This document shows positions 46,894 to 56,463 of a DNA stretch of 64,000 nt, one piece after another. A program made the position numbers and the translations under genes. This stretch comes from an uncultured Clostridium sp. (GTDB taxonomy: Bacteria; Bacillota; Clostridia; TANB77; CAG-508), in contig CAOJJB010000006.1 in NCBI GenBank assembly GCA_948436975.1, positions 1-64,000 on the forward strand, in the 5' to 3' direction. How positions within the stretch are numbered: position 1 is the first letter of the stretch; each line of letters starts with the position of its first letter. A model generated the notes under the pieces. It was given only the letters and a program-made list of their open reading frames with translations, was not told where the DNA came from and made no database searches.

Positions 46894-48654
46894 TTATACT
46901 TTTTTACTATCAATTTCTTCTTGAATTTTACTTACAAATGTATCTAATTCCATCTGTCCTATATCTCCTTCTTTTCTTGCTCTTACTCCAACTGCATTTG
47001 CTTCTACTTCCTTTTCTCCTAATATTAACATATAAGGGACTTTTGAAAGTTGTGCTTCACGTATTTTATATCCTATTTTCTCTTGTCTATCATCTAACTC
47101 AACTCTATAACCTTTTTGAATTAGATTTTCTGTTATATCTTTTGCATACTCTTTTTGATTATCTGATATAGGTAATACTTTTATTTGAATTGGTGCAAGC
47201 CATAATGGAAATGCTCCTGCAAAATGTTCTGTAATTATTCCTATAAATCTTTCAAAAGATCCAAACAATGCTCTATGAATTAATATTGGTGTTTTCTTTT
47301 CTCCATTACTATCTATATATGATAAATTAAATCTAAGTGGTAATTGGAAATCTACTTGCACTGTTCCCATTTGCCATTCTCTTCCTAAACAATCTTTCAT
47401 TTTTATATCTATTTTTGGACCATAAAAAGCTCCATCACCTTCATTAACTCTATATTGATCTTTTTCACACAATTCATCTAATACTTCTCTTAAATTTGCT
47501 TCTGCTTCATTCCAAAGTTTAATATCACCCATAAAGTCATCTGGTCTTGTTGATAATGTTAATTCAAAATCTAACCCAAATATTCCATATAAATATTTAG
47601 CAATTTCAATAATATCTTTTATTTCTGATCCTATTTGGTCTTGTGTAATGAAATTATGTGCATCATCTTGTCTAAACATTCTTACTCTGAATAATCCATT
47701 TAATTGTCCTGATTTCTCATTTCTGTGTATTACATCTATATCATTAAATCTTAGTGGTAAGTCTTTATAGCTTCTTAATTTTGAAGCAAATATTTTTATT
47801 GCATTTGGACAGTTCATTGGCTTTAACGCTTGTTCTTTTCCATCTGAATCTGTTAATACAAACATATCTTCTTTATAATGATCCCAATGACCTGATGTTT
47901 TCCAAAGTTCACTACTATTTAACTGAGGTCCAGAAAATTCTAAATATCCTCTTTTCTCATGTTCTTTTCTCCAAAGATCTATTAATATGTTCATCATTTT
48001 AAAACCTTTTGGCATCCAATATGCCATCCCTGGTGCTGTTTCATCAAAGAAAAATAAATCTAATTCTTTTCCTAATTTTCTATGATCCCTTTTTTTGGCT
48101 TCTTCTATCATATTTAAGTATTCATCTAATTCACTAGCTTTTGGAAATGAAATTCCATAAATTCTTTGAAGCATTTTGTTATGTTCATCACCTCTCCAAT
48201 ATGCTCCTGATGATGATAATAGTTTAACTGCTTTTACTGCTCCTGTTGTAGGTAAATGTGGTCCTCTACATAAGTCTGTAAATTCTCCTTGTTTATAAAA
48301 TGAAATAACTTCTCCTTCTGGTAATTCTTCAATTAATTCTACTTTGTAAGGTTCATCTTTTTCTTTCATAAATTGAATTGCTTCTTCTTTTGGAAGTTCA
48401 AATCTTTCAATTTCTAAGTCTTCTTTAATAATTTTTTTCATTTCTTCTTCAATAGATTTTAAGTCTTCTTCTGAAAATGGTGTTTCCACATCAAAATCAT
48501 AATAAAATCCATTTTCAATTGCTGGTCCTATTGTTACTTTTGCTTTTGGAAATAATCTTTTTACAGCTTGAGCCATAATATGAGAGGTTGTATGCCAGTA
48601 CATATTCTCCTCTACTTCCATTGTTCTTCCTCCATGTAATTTTACTTTAAACAT
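46894..48654 (-). CDS. thrS: Threonyl-tRNA synthetase lacking most of the TGS domain
   Basis: The 586-residue class II synthetase charges tRNA-Thr. The editing domain starts at about residue 19 with YWHTTSHIMAQAVKRLFP. Class II motifs follow: motif 2 FRVRMFRQDDAHNF and motif 3 LFGSFERFIGIITEHF, with zinc ligands in LKPMNCPN, the downstream His and the final HRALFG region. An anticodon-binding domain closes the protein. Bacterial ThrRS is usually about 635-645 residues with an N-terminal TGS domain; here only KVKLHGGRTMEVEE, like its first hairpin, remains. Expression is under a T-box. Confidence 0.96.
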   Translation of the reverse strand: MFKVKLHGGRTMEVEENMYWHTTSHIMAQAVKRLFPKAKVTIGPAIENGFYYDFDVETPFSEEDLKSIEEEMKKIIKEDLEIERFELPKEEAIQFMKEKDEPYKVELIEELPEGEVISFYKQGEFTDLCRGPHLPTTGAVKAVKLLSSSGAYWRGDEHNKMLQRIYGISFPKASELDEYLNMIEEAKKRDHRKLGKELDLFFFDETAPGMAYWMPKGFKMMNILIDLWRKEHEKRGYLEFSGPQLNSSELWKTSGHWDHYKEDMFVLTDSDGKEQALKPMNCPNAIKIFASKLRSYKDLPLRFNDIDVIHRNEKSGQLNGLFRVRMFRQDDAHNFITQDQIGSEIKDIIEIAKYLYGIFGLDFELTLSTRPDDFMGDIKLWNEAEANLREVLDELCEKDQYRVNEGDGAFYGPKIDIKMKDCLGREWQMGTVQVDFQLPLRFNLSYIDSNGEKKTPILIHRALFGSFERFIGIITEHFAGAFPLWLAPIQIKVLPISDNQKEYAKDITENLIQKGYRVELDDRQEKIGYKIREAQLSKVPYMLILGEKEVEANAVGVRARKEGDIGQMELDTFVSKIQEEIDSKKV

Positions 48655-48749
48655 AATAAATTCCTCCTTTGCCTTTTGGCTTATTTAAAATTTATTTTAA
48701 GTATATTTTTTACTTTAGGGACTTTTTACACTAAATTATTTATAATACA

Positions 48750-48990
48750 AAAAGCCCCTATAAGTACAAATAATATACTTATAGGGGTAAGTTTATTTCT
48801 CACGGTTCCACCCTACTGTTTAACTCTTATTAGATATTAACGCCATCTTCGCGCCACTTTTTCAAATGGGAACTCCAAGGTAGTTTTTCAAATATGTTCT
48901 CTTAAGTTAGCTTTCAGCCTATGACTAACTCTCTCTTTTAGTAACCTTTATTTTACTTTTCCTTTTCATTGTTCATATATATTTATATTA
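48750..48990 (-). promoter_or_regulatory. T-box riboswitch leader of thrS
   Basis: The minus-strand leader has the T-box core AGGGTGGAACCGTG (48814-48801), preceded by a long stem I region from about 48985. It ends in a terminator whose 12-bp stem CCCCTATAAGTA/TACTTATAGGGG (48787-48755) is followed by CTTTTT. Uncharged tRNA-Thr should pair with the T-box and open the terminator. The specifier codon is not fully resolved by eye; an ACT or ACC lies near the base of stem I (about 48882-48888). Confidence 0.93.
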
Positions 48991-48997
48991 CATTATT

Positions 48998-49026
48998 ATT
49001 TTACTATTTTTTCCTAATTATGTCAA
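48998..49026 (-). promoter_or_regulatory. Sigma-A-type promoter of thrS leader
   Basis: TTGACA (49026-49021), a 17-base spacer and TAAAAT (49003-48998) on the minus strand. The -35 directly abuts the stop of the upstream gene. Confidence 0.85.
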
Positions 49027-49617
49027 TTACTTTTTTCCAATTTTTTCTTTTATATCCATTGGATTTAGATTATATAACAGCAATAATGACAATAAAGATA
49101 TAAAAATAGATTTTAATATTTCTACTATAACTCCTTTATTATTTTGATAAAGTTCTATGAAATTAGGAATTCTCCAAATTGGCATAAATAAAAATATTGT
49201 AAAAATTATTAATTCAAGTATTTCTCCTATTTTCATTGTTTGTTTTTTATTTTCTTCTCTTATATTTAAATCTAAATCTAAATCTTTTAAATTTCTTTTT
49301 ATATAAAAAATAAAATTTATAATAGTTATACTTATAATTATTATTCCTAAAGAAACTCTTGATATAACCTCTATTCTCTCATCATTATAAGAATGTGCAT
49401 CAATTATACAAAATATCCCAAATGATACTGATATTGTTGATAATATAAATATTGAATAAAATTTTGATACTAAATTTATTAACTCCCATAATTCTATTTT
49501 ATTTTTTTTGTGATGATTATGGAATATAATATAGTAAATAAACCCAGTTACTATTAAGTACATTCCAAATAAAATAGAAAATAGACTTAAATTAATATTT
49601 TCGAAACCTGGTAGCAT
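49027..49617 (-). CDS. Membrane protein of unknown function
   Basis: The 196-residue protein has about five predicted membrane segments (near residues 10-30, 45-70, 80-105, 130-150 and 165-185) with charged loops between. I recognise no family. It follows the CYTH gene by nine bases and probably shares its transcript. Confidence 0.75.
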   Translation of the reverse strand: MLPGFENINLSLFSILFGMYLIVTGFIYYIIFHNHHKKNKIELWELINLVSKFYSIFILSTISVSFGIFCIIDAHSYNDERIEVISRVSLGIIIISITIINFIFYIKRNLKDLDLDLNIREENKKQTMKIGEILELIIFTIFLFMPIWRIPNFIELYQNNKGVIVEILKSIFISLLSLLLLYNLNPMDIKEKIGKK

Positions 49618-49626
49618 TTTTTCTCC

Positions 49627-50193
49627 TTATTTAATATAATATTTCTTATCTAATGATTCCCCAAATTTTATTATTGGTATATTTGATATTTCTATATTAT
49701 AAAATTCTCTAAAAACACCTTGTACATCAATAGAAGTTATTTTTGATTCATCTACTTCTAAAAGTTTTATCATATCTTTTACTGATTTTTCATCTTTTCC
49801 TTCTATTTCTAAATATGTTGGTATATAAGGCCAACTATCTATATCTAGTTCAACATCATTTAATACATATCTTGTTCTCTTATTTTCTTGATATGTATGC
49901 GAATTATATCCTAATTCATTTAAAATTTTATTTGTTTTTTCAAAATCTGAAACTTCTATCTCCATTTCTTTTGTTCCATCAATTTCTAAACTCTCTAACT
50001 TTTTTATTGTTAAAGTTGTTTTATTTCCATCAGTTCTTAATCTAATCCACTTTTGTGGCACTGCTGGATTAAAATTATATATACGTCTTTTATAATTAAA
50101 ATCTGCTATTTTTTTTGCTCCTAATTTTTCTATTTTTTTTACTAATTCATCTTTGTCTATTTCTAAAACTCTTACTTCATATTCTATATGCAT
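49627..50193 (-). CDS. CYTH-domain protein (class IV adenylyl cyclase / thiamine triphosphatase-like)
   Basis: The 188-residue protein starts MHIEYEVRVLEIDKDELVKK, with the ExExK-like (EYEVR) signature of CYTH proteins. Basic and acidic residues on the tunnel strands follow: RIYNF, WIRLRTDG, TLTIKK, EMEIEV and LDIDSWPYIPTYLEIE. Members of this class hydrolyse or cyclise triphosphates; the short form is annotated as class IV adenylate cyclase. I use the ATG after GGAGAGAA in preference to the GTG 12 bases upstream. Confidence 0.85.
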   Translation of the reverse strand: MHIEYEVRVLEIDKDELVKKIEKLGAKKIADFNYKRRIYNFNPAVPQKWIRLRTDGNKTTLTIKKLESLEIDGTKEMEIEVSDFEKTNKILNELGYNSHTYQENKRTRYVLNDVELDIDSWPYIPTYLEIEGKDEKSVKDMIKLLEVDESKITSIDVQGVFREFYNIEISNIPIIKFGESLDKKYYIK

Positions 50194-50260
50194 TTCTCTC
50201 CACACTCCTTTTTATATTTTTTATTATTATAACATATATAACTTCTATTACAAATTTGTC

Positions 50261-50289
50261 TTGATTTTTAATTATTTAATATGTATAAT
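50261..50289 (+). promoter_or_regulatory. Promoter of tRNA-Thr
   Basis: TTGATT (50261-50266), a 17-base spacer and a consensus TATAAT (50284-50289), ending nine bases before the mature tRNA. Confidence 0.85.
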
Positions 50290-50297
50290 ATTTTTAT

Positions 50298-50373
50298 GCT
50301 TATATAGCTCAGTTGGTAGAGCAACAGATTCGTAACCTGTAGGTCGCCAGTTCGATTCTGGCTATAAGCTCCA
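50298..50373 (+). tRNA. tRNA-Thr (anticodon CGT)
   Basis: The 76-base tRNA has the acceptor stem GCTTATA/TATAAGC, D arm GCTCAGTTGGTAGAGC, anticodon arm ACAGA-TTCGTAA-CCTGT (anticodon CGT, reading ACG), T arm GCCAGTTCGATTCTGGC and encoded CCA with U73. The lowest anticodon-stem pair (A31-C39) is a mismatch. It is one of the few plus-strand genes and has its own strong promoter. Confidence 0.95.
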
Positions 50374-50392
50374 TTTTGCATATTATAAATTT

Positions 50393-50739
50393 TTATACTA
50401 TATATTTATGCTGATCCTTTGTCCAAGCTGGTGTACATGGAACAACTGCTTCAAAATTTCCCTCAAAAGCATATACTTCATTTTTATCTATAATAATTAC
50501 ATCGCCTTTATAAAATTCTTTTTTTTTTCCATATTAGCTTTATTATATAAAACTCCCATTCCATTTATAATATATAATAATTCTTTACATTTAGTATTTA
50601 CTTGATAACCAAACTTTGGACTTCTACCATTAATTTTAATTACAGCTATATTTATATCTTTATCTAAAATTGGATAATCAATTCCATAATACCCATCTCC
50701 ACTATATTCTTCAGTTTCTGCTTTCTTAATTAATCTCAT
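50393..50739 (-). pseudogene. Cupin-domain protein, frameshifted in an A10 run
   Basis: Two frames joined at a run of ten A (minus strand, about 50529-50519) give one small cupin protein of about 115 residues. The first part ends PKFGYQVNTKCKELLYIING...NKANMEKKK; the second continues EFYKGDVIIIDKNEVYAFEGN and then PCTPAWTKDQH. Eleven A residues would keep the frame, so one A is missing. This is an ordinary homopolymer indel: a sequencing error, slippage-based switching or a true mutation. It is unrelated to CGG. Confidence 0.75.
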
Positions 50740-50767
50740 ATTTTCTCCTTCTATTTTTTATTTATAA

Positions 50768-50804
50768 AAAAAGGAATACTTTAATAATATTTTTAAGTAT
50801 TCCT
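50768..50804 (-). terminator. Terminator after the DUF5050 gene
   Basis: AGGAATACTT and AAGTATTCCT pair around a 13-base loop, followed on the minus strand by TTTTTTT. Confidence 0.85.
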
Positions 50805-50818
50805 CTTATATATTTTAC

Positions 50819-52177
50819 CTAAACATTATTTGTTTCAGGATTTGTTGGTGTTTCAGGTGTTACTTCTGATGACTGTTCATTTGTTGGTGTAGTATCTTCT
50901 GTAGATGTTTCTCCATTTGTTATATCTTCTGGTGTTGTTTCATCAATATTTGGTATTGAATTATAAAGTTCTTCATAATTTAAATAATATAATTGTATTG
51001 GATCTCCTGAACCATCTTTTTTCAATAAGTTAATAAATCCTGCTGTATCATTACTATCCATATAAAGTATAAAATCATCTACAATATTTAAGAAACTAGA
51101 ATAAGATTCTAATTCTTTTATTTTTTCAGGTTCATTATTTTCTCCAAAAGATTCTACATTTACTCTAAATAATCCAACTGTTAAATCATCATTTTCAGCA
51201 TCTAAATAATTATAAAAATATGCATAACCATTATTTACATTTAGGTTATAAGCTTCTGTTTCACTAATGATTTCTTCTTCTCCTGAATCAATTTTAGTTC
51301 TACAAATTTGTTTTTCCTCACTTGTATAATATATATAATCATTTTCAATATTTACACTATATAATCTTTTATCTTGTAAAATAGGTCTTTGATTTTGACC
51401 ATTAATATCCATTATATAAGTAACATATTCTTCTGAGTTTTCATCTTTTAAATCATTATATATAATATAATCTTTTGTTATTCCTATATAACCAGTTCCA
51501 TTTTCTGAAACTACTGACTTGTTTGAACCATCTAAATTCATTTTTGCTACATTTGCATTTGTATCTATATAATAAACTGATCCATCTATTACATAAATTT
51601 CATAACAATCATTATTAATTTCATTGTCATTTATAACTTGTAAATCAGATCCATCTATTTTCATTCTATATATCTTATTATCTAATTGATCATCTTCATT
51701 ATATGCTTCTTGAATAATTTTTATAAAATAAACATATTTTCCAGATACATTTATAGAAACTATTTCTTGATCATTGCTTCCTTCATTCATAAATATTTGT
51801 TGCTTATCTGAACCGTCCTTTTTTACTTTAAAAATTCCAACATTTGAACTATCTTCATTTGGTGCTAAATAATAAATCCAATTTCCTGATACAGTTCCAT
51901 ATCCATAGTTTCTAATATTTCCTATGGAATTTCCTTCATTTGCATTTGTATTATTTATTATAAATACAATTAATAATGCGACTATTGCAATTATTACACA
52001 TGCTATTACTACTAAAAATCCTTTATTACTTCCTTTTTCTGATTTCTGAGTTTTTTCTTGATTATTCACATCACTCTTTTCTTTATTTGCAATTTCTTCT
52101 AACACCTTTGCTTGACATTCATCACATACTTTGTTTTCTCCATCTGGAATTTCTTTTCCACATTTTGTACAATTCAT
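50819..52177 (-). CDS. Zinc-ribbon membrane protein with DUF5050 beta-propeller-like domain
   Basis: The 452-residue protein has an N-terminal zinc ribbon (CTKCGKEI...CDEC), a charged linker, one membrane segment at about residues 53-75, then an extracellular region. That region has repeated strands such as GNWIYYLAPNED, GIFKVKKDGSDKQQI, KIYRMKIDGSDLQVI and VAKMNLDGSNKSVV, the DUF5050 pattern resembling a propeller. The last 50 residues are a Thr/Glu/Pro-rich tail. It is probably a surface or sensing protein; the ligand is unknown. Confidence 0.85.
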   Translation of the reverse strand: MNCTKCGKEIPDGENKVCDECQAKVLEEIANKEKSDVNNQEKTQKSEKGSNKGFLVVIACVIIAIVALLIVFIINNTNANEGNSIGNIRNYGYGTVSGNWIYYLAPNEDSSNVGIFKVKKDGSDKQQIFMNEGSNDQEIVSINVSGKYVYFIKIIQEAYNEDDQLDNKIYRMKIDGSDLQVINDNEINNDCYEIYVIDGSVYYIDTNANVAKMNLDGSNKSVVSENGTGYIGITKDYIIYNDLKDENSEEYVTYIMDINGQNQRPILQDKRLYSVNIENDYIYYTSEEKQICRTKIDSGEEEIISETEAYNLNVNNGYAYFYNYLDAENDDLTVGLFRVNVESFGENNEPEKIKELESYSSFLNIVDDFILYMDSNDTAGFINLLKKDGSGDPIQLYYLNYEELYNSIPNIDETTPEDITNGETSTEDTTPTNEQSSEVTPETPTNPETNNV

Positions 52178-52257
52178 TTGTTTCCTCCTTAAAATTTATA
52201 TATTAAAACTCTATTAATATACAAAATAAATATTATATATATTAATTAATTTTAATG

Positions 52258-54033
52258 TTAAAATGTTATGTTTGCTGATCCTTTAAGATAATTCAATATT
52301 AATACTGCATCTGTTACAGTAAAACTTGATGTATTTTTTAATGAAGCAGCTTCTTTATATTCATTTACTAATGTTTTTGTTCCTTTTACTGCATTTAATA
52401 TTGTAACTGAATCTACTACTGTTACAAGTCCATCTCCATTAGTATCACCTTTTTTTACTATTTTATATGTTTTACCTCCTGTTGTAATTGTATATCCTGT
52501 TCCTAAATTTCCAGTTGATACTACTGTTCCTGCTGAATTTTTTATAATAGCATCTGAATACTTAGTTTTCATATTTTCACATGTTATATTTGGTAATATA
52601 TTTATATAATTTCCTATTAATTTTATGCTATTATCAAAATTATTAGCTGGAGGGGTTGTAGGAACTGTTGTATTTCCACCTGAATTATTATTTTCAGATG
52701 AATCTGATGGTGATGTTGTTCCTGATGATGTACCTGTTGATCCTTTTGATACAATATGTTGTTCACCATTTATAGATCTTGCTGCATATCCATATGTTCC
52801 ATCTTTATTTGAAACAATTAAATCCCAATAATATCCTCCAACCTGCGTATTTGCTCTTTGAATTATTTTTATTGATTCATTATTATTTAATGCTCCTATT
52901 GCTGTACCATTCGCTGAAGCTCTAACTTTTAAAGATGTGCTTATATTTTGTACTACTCCATCTTCATATGTAATTTTATTTGTAGTAGTTGAACTTGGTC
53001 TTGCTGAAACAATTTTAGGCATATTTTTATACAATGGTATTATAAATACATGATTTATAGAAGATGTTCCATAATATGCTTTTAAACTACTTCCTTGACT
53101 TTGCGCTGCCATTATATTCTGTTGATATTGATGTGATGCCATTGTTGATCTTCCTGATACATTAAATTTTTGATAATAAAATGTATTTTGACTATATTTT
53201 GTCATATAACTTTCTTTTACTTCTTTTGTTCCACCAAATATAGAATCTCTTCTTGATGTCCAACCATGCTGTTGTGCATATGATAGTCCATTTTTGATTA
53301 TTGCATCTGTCCCATTTCCATATGATCCTATATTAAAATAATTATAACATCCAACATATTGTCCTTTATATCCATTTCCATTACTTAAGGCAGACCCATT
53401 TGTTCCATGTTCATTAATTATTTTAGCTATTAAAAAATAACCATTTATATTATATTGCTTACTTGCATCTACAATTGCTTGTATTACTTCTGCATTATTT
53501 ATAAATGAACCATATTTTGACACAGCTCTTGCTATATCATTATATGATACATCTGATCCTTCTAGATCTTTAAATTGAAAAACATCACTTTCATTTATAG
53601 AATTTCTTGGATCCATCATATATGCTAATGCTTGTAATGAAGCACAGCACCATGATCCATTATCATATTTCTTTGTTCCACATATCGGACAAACCCACAT
53701 TCCATTATAATTATTTCCTATTTGAAATAAGTTTTTAGGGCTTCCTCCATGACTTTGATATTCTGATACTAAAACTTCATTCCAATCTATTCCTGTATAA
53801 TATAATAAAAATGTATAATTTGGATGTTTAGTTTGTAAACTTTGTATTAGTTTTTTATATCCAGGATATAAATTATCGTCTAATCCATTTATATCACGTG
53901 ATAAAGTACCTTTTGCCATATCTCCTGCAAAAGAATTAGTAGTAGTTATTGGATTAAATGCTATTACTAAATATTGTAATATTGTTAATATTATGATAAA
54001 AACTACTATTTTTCTACTTTTCACTAATATCAC
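52258..54033 (-). CDS. Secreted glucosaminidase-like cell-wall hydrolase with SH3 and dockerin-like repeats
   Basis: The 591-residue exported protein has a signal (residues 7-27), an N-terminal region ending with a CPICGTKKYDNGSWCC cysteine motif, and a glucosaminidase-type domain at about residues 180-330 (FLIAKIINEHGTNGS, YNYFNIGSYGNG). A bacterial SH3 domain follows (SLKVRASANGTAIGAL), then a Ser/Thr/Pro linker. Two dockerin-type calcium repeats close it: GDTNGDGLVTVVDSVTILNA and a second VTDAVLILNYLKG. The enzyme would cleave peptidoglycan glycan strands. The dockerin suggests anchoring to a cohesin, none of which is in view. Confidence 0.88.
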   Translation of the reverse strand: MILVKSRKIVVFIIILTILQYLVIAFNPITTTNSFAGDMAKGTLSRDINGLDDNLYPGYKKLIQSLQTKHPNYTFLLYYTGIDWNEVLVSEYQSHGGSPKNLFQIGNNYNGMWVCPICGTKKYDNGSWCCASLQALAYMMDPRNSINESDVFQFKDLEGSDVSYNDIARAVSKYGSFINNAEVIQAIVDASKQYNINGYFLIAKIINEHGTNGSALSNGNGYKGQYVGCYNYFNIGSYGNGTDAIIKNGLSYAQQHGWTSRRDSIFGGTKEVKESYMTKYSQNTFYYQKFNVSGRSTMASHQYQQNIMAAQSQGSSLKAYYGTSSINHVFIIPLYKNMPKIVSARPSSTTTNKITYEDGVVQNISTSLKVRASANGTAIGALNNNESIKIIQRANTQVGGYYWDLIVSNKDGTYGYAARSINGEQHIVSKGSTGTSSGTTSPSDSSENNNSGGNTTVPTTPPANNFDNSIKLIGNYINILPNITCENMKTKYSDAIIKNSAGTVVSTGNLGTGYTITTGGKTYKIVKKGDTNGDGLVTVVDSVTILNAVKGTKTLVNEYKEAASLKNTSSFTVTDAVLILNYLKGSANITF

Positions 54034-54168
54034 CTCTCTTCATATGTATAAATTTCCTATTATTCGACTAAATTATATAAATAATATCCTTAAAAGTCAA
54101 CCTTTTCAATATTACAATTATGTTAAAATTGCACTTCTAACCTCTTTTATACAAATTATACTAAATAG

Positions 54169-54212
54169 AATAACACCTTAAATATTAATAAAGTAATATT
54201 TAAGGTGTTATT
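54169..54212. terminator. Hairpin terminator after metK
   Basis: AATAACACCTTAAATATT and its perfect 18-base complement flank an 8-base loop. It begins two bases past the metK stop. U-tracts are modest on both sides. Confidence 0.75.
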
Positions 54213-54213
54213 T

Positions 54214-55359
54214 TTATACTAATTTAATTATTTGTTCCCATGGCAAATCTGTTTTTCCAAAATGTCCATAATTAGTAGTTTTTCTATATATAGGCTTTCT
54301 TAAATCTAAAGTTTCTATAATTCCTTTTGGTGTTAGATTAAAAGTATTATTTACTTTTTTTACAATTTCTGTATCTGATATTTTTCCTGTACCAAATGTA
54401 TCTATATAAATAGATATTGGTTTAGCTACCCCTATTGCATATGATAATTGAATTTCACATTTTTTAGCTAATTTATTTGCTACAATGTTTTTAGCTATAT
54501 ATCTAGCCATATAGGCTGCAGATCTATCAACTTTTGTAGGATCCTTTCCTGAAAATGCTCCTCCTCCATGACGACTATATCCACCATATGTATCTACTAT
54601 AATTTTTCTTCCTGTTAGTCCACTATCTCCTAAAGGACCTCCTATTACAAATCTTCCTGTCGGATTTATGTAGTATTTAGTATTATTATCTAATAATTTC
54701 TCTGATACAATAGGTTTTATAACATATTCTTTTATATCATTTTTTAATTGTTCTAATTCTATATTTTCTTTATGTTGAGTAGATATTACTATTGTATCTA
54801 TTCTTTTGGGTTCACCTTTTTCATATTCAACTGTTACTTGTACTTTTCCATCTGGTCTTATATAATCTATTATGTGTTCTTTTCTAACTTGTGTTAGTCT
54901 TTTAGAAAGCTTATGTGCTAAACAAATTGGCATTGGCATATATTCTTCTGTTTCATCAGTAGCAAATCCAAACATCATGCCTTGATCGCCTGCACCTTCT
55001 GAATTTTCTCTTAAACCTTGTTTTTGTTCTAATGACTTGTCCACTCCTAAAGCAATATCAGAAGATTGTTTTGAAATATTTAATAATACTTTACAAGTTC
55101 TATAATCTATATCTGTACTTTCATTATCAAAACCAACTTCTTTTATTGCATTTCTTACTATATTTTCAATATTTACTTCTGCATTTGAAGTAATTTCACC
55201 TGTTATTAATATTTGACCTTTTCCTGCTACTGTTTCACATGCTACCCTAGAATATGGATCTAGTTTGAAATATTCATCTAATATACTATCTGATATATAA
55301 TCACAAAGTTTATCTGGATGTCCTTCTGTTACACTTTCTGATGTAAATAATCTTTTCAT
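54214..55359 (-). CDS. metK: S-adenosylmethionine synthetase
   Basis: The 381-residue enzyme makes SAM from methionine and ATP. Signature sequences include [16 protein letters not shown], the hexapeptide GAGDQG with MMFGFA, the loop [18 protein letters not shown] and PWEQ near the end. Length is normal. It is preceded by an S-box leader and strong promoter, so SAM represses its own synthesis. It pairs functionally with mtnN at 22 kb. Confidence 0.97.
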   Translation of the reverse strand: MKRLFTSESVTEGHPDKLCDYISDSILDEYFKLDPYSRVACETVAGKGQILITGEITSNAEVNIENIVRNAIKEVGFDNESTDIDYRTCKVLLNISKQSSDIALGVDKSLEQKQGLRENSEGAGDQGMMFGFATDETEEYMPMPICLAHKLSKRLTQVRKEHIIDYIRPDGKVQVTVEYEKGEPKRIDTIVISTQHKENIELEQLKNDIKEYVIKPIVSEKLLDNNTKYYINPTGRFVIGGPLGDSGLTGRKIIVDTYGGYSRHGGGAFSGKDPTKVDRSAAYMARYIAKNIVANKLAKKCEIQLSYAIGVAKPISIYIDTFGTGKISDTEIVKKVNNTFNLTPKGIIETLDLRKPIYRKTTNYGHFGKTDLPWEQIIKLV

Positions 55360-55384
55360 ATTTTTCCCCTCTCTTTTCTATAAT

Positions 55385-55540
55385 ACAAAAAAACTCTATA
55401 CAAATAGAGTTCTTGAACAATTCTAATTATTATCATAATCATCATTCAAAGCAACTCTTTTCGCTTTGTCGGTATTAGCACCTAAATTAATAGGTTGCTG
55501 TGGAGTCTTAGAGCCGGTTCTCTCGTCCACTCTCGATAAT
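55385..55540 (-). promoter_or_regulatory. SAM-I riboswitch (S-box) leader of metK
   Basis: On the minus strand the aptamer runs from ATTATCGAGAG (55540) through GAGAGAACCGGCTCTAAGA, CAGCAACC, GGTGCTAATACC and GACAAAGCG to the P1 partner GATAAT (55434-55429), the S-box consensus order. A terminator follows: AACTCTAT/ATAGAGTT with TTTTTTT (55411-55386). SAM binding should favour termination. Confidence 0.94.
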
Positions 55541-55552
55541 ATTGTTTTTGAC

Positions 55553-55581
55553 ATTTTATATTATTTTCTATAGTTTGTCAA
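55553..55581 (-). promoter_or_regulatory. Sigma-A-type promoter of metK
   Basis: TTGACA (55581-55576), a 17-base spacer and TAAAAT (55558-55553) on the minus strand, about 12 bases before the aptamer. Confidence 0.88.
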
Positions 55582-55608
55582 CATAATTTTGTTATTTATA
55601 TAATTTTT

Positions 55609-56442
55609 CTAATTTTCTGATGTTTTCCCTCTCTTTTTTAACACAGGAATAAAATTTTCAGCAAATTTATATTTATCTCTATCTTCTATATATAAGAACC
55701 CTATTATAGAAAATGCTACTGCTCCTATAAAATTTACTATTAAATCTTTCATTGTATCATGAATTCCTATATCTAAATATCCACCATCTATTTCTATATT
55801 ATAAGTAGTTCCATTTTCATCTAAAGCTTGAATAGTTGTTTTATTAATGTTCTTTATTGTAATTGGAATATTTCTTCCATTTGGTTCTAAATTAACTGTT
55901 GAAATTGTACTTAATATTCTATCTTTTTGCATATCTGTTTTAAAAGTTACATCCATTCCATATTCAAAAAATTCCCACATAACACCTATTGTCATTGAAA
56001 AAGAAAAAGCTACCAAAGAAACAAAAATAGGCGCTAAAGTAACATAAACAAATTCTTTCTGATTTAATATATCTATTAAAGAAAAACCTATTGCTGCACA
56101 TAGAAAACCATTTATTGTATGAAGTATTGAATCCCAATGTTTAATTGTTAGATAATATTCATTTATTTCTCCCAATATTTCTGCTGAAAAAATAAATAAA
56201 AGAATAATTACTTGTAACATATCTGGTAATTTTATATTTATTTGTTTTTCTATAAATACTGGAACTAAAAATAATATTAATGTTAATACACATAAAAATA
56301 CATTATTCCACTCTCCAAGAAAAATTTGTCTTACCATAACTATTATTACTAATATCCTTAATATTAAATAAACAGTTAATTCCCTTTTACTACTATAATT
56401 TGCTATCTTTTCTCTTTTTACTTTTTCTTTCTTTTTTTTCAT
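55609..56442 (-). CDS. Membrane protein, YjdF/DUF2238-like
   Basis: The 277-residue protein has about six membrane segments and a soluble loop of about 60 residues between the fifth and sixth. The stretch WDSILHTINGFLCAAIGF resembles the conserved core of DUF2238/YjdF membrane proteins, and MWEFFEYGMD lies in a later segment. Function unknown. The start codon overlaps a Lys-rich N-terminus (MKKKKEKVKREK). It follows polA by 21 bases and may be cotranscribed with it. Confidence 0.7.
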   Translation of the reverse strand: MKKKKEKVKREKIANYSSKRELTVYLILRILVIIVMVRQIFLGEWNNVFLCVLTLILFLVPVFIEKQINIKLPDMLQVIILLFIFSAEILGEINEYYLTIKHWDSILHTINGFLCAAIGFSLIDILNQKEFVYVTLAPIFVSLVAFSFSMTIGVMWEFFEYGMDVTFKTDMQKDRILSTISTVNLEPNGRNIPITIKNINKTTIQALDENGTTYNIEIDGGYLDIGIHDTMKDLIVNFIGAVAFSIIGFLYIEDRDKYKFAENFIPVLKKRGKTSEN

Positions 56443-56463
56443 ATATAAGAAACCTTTCTAAAA

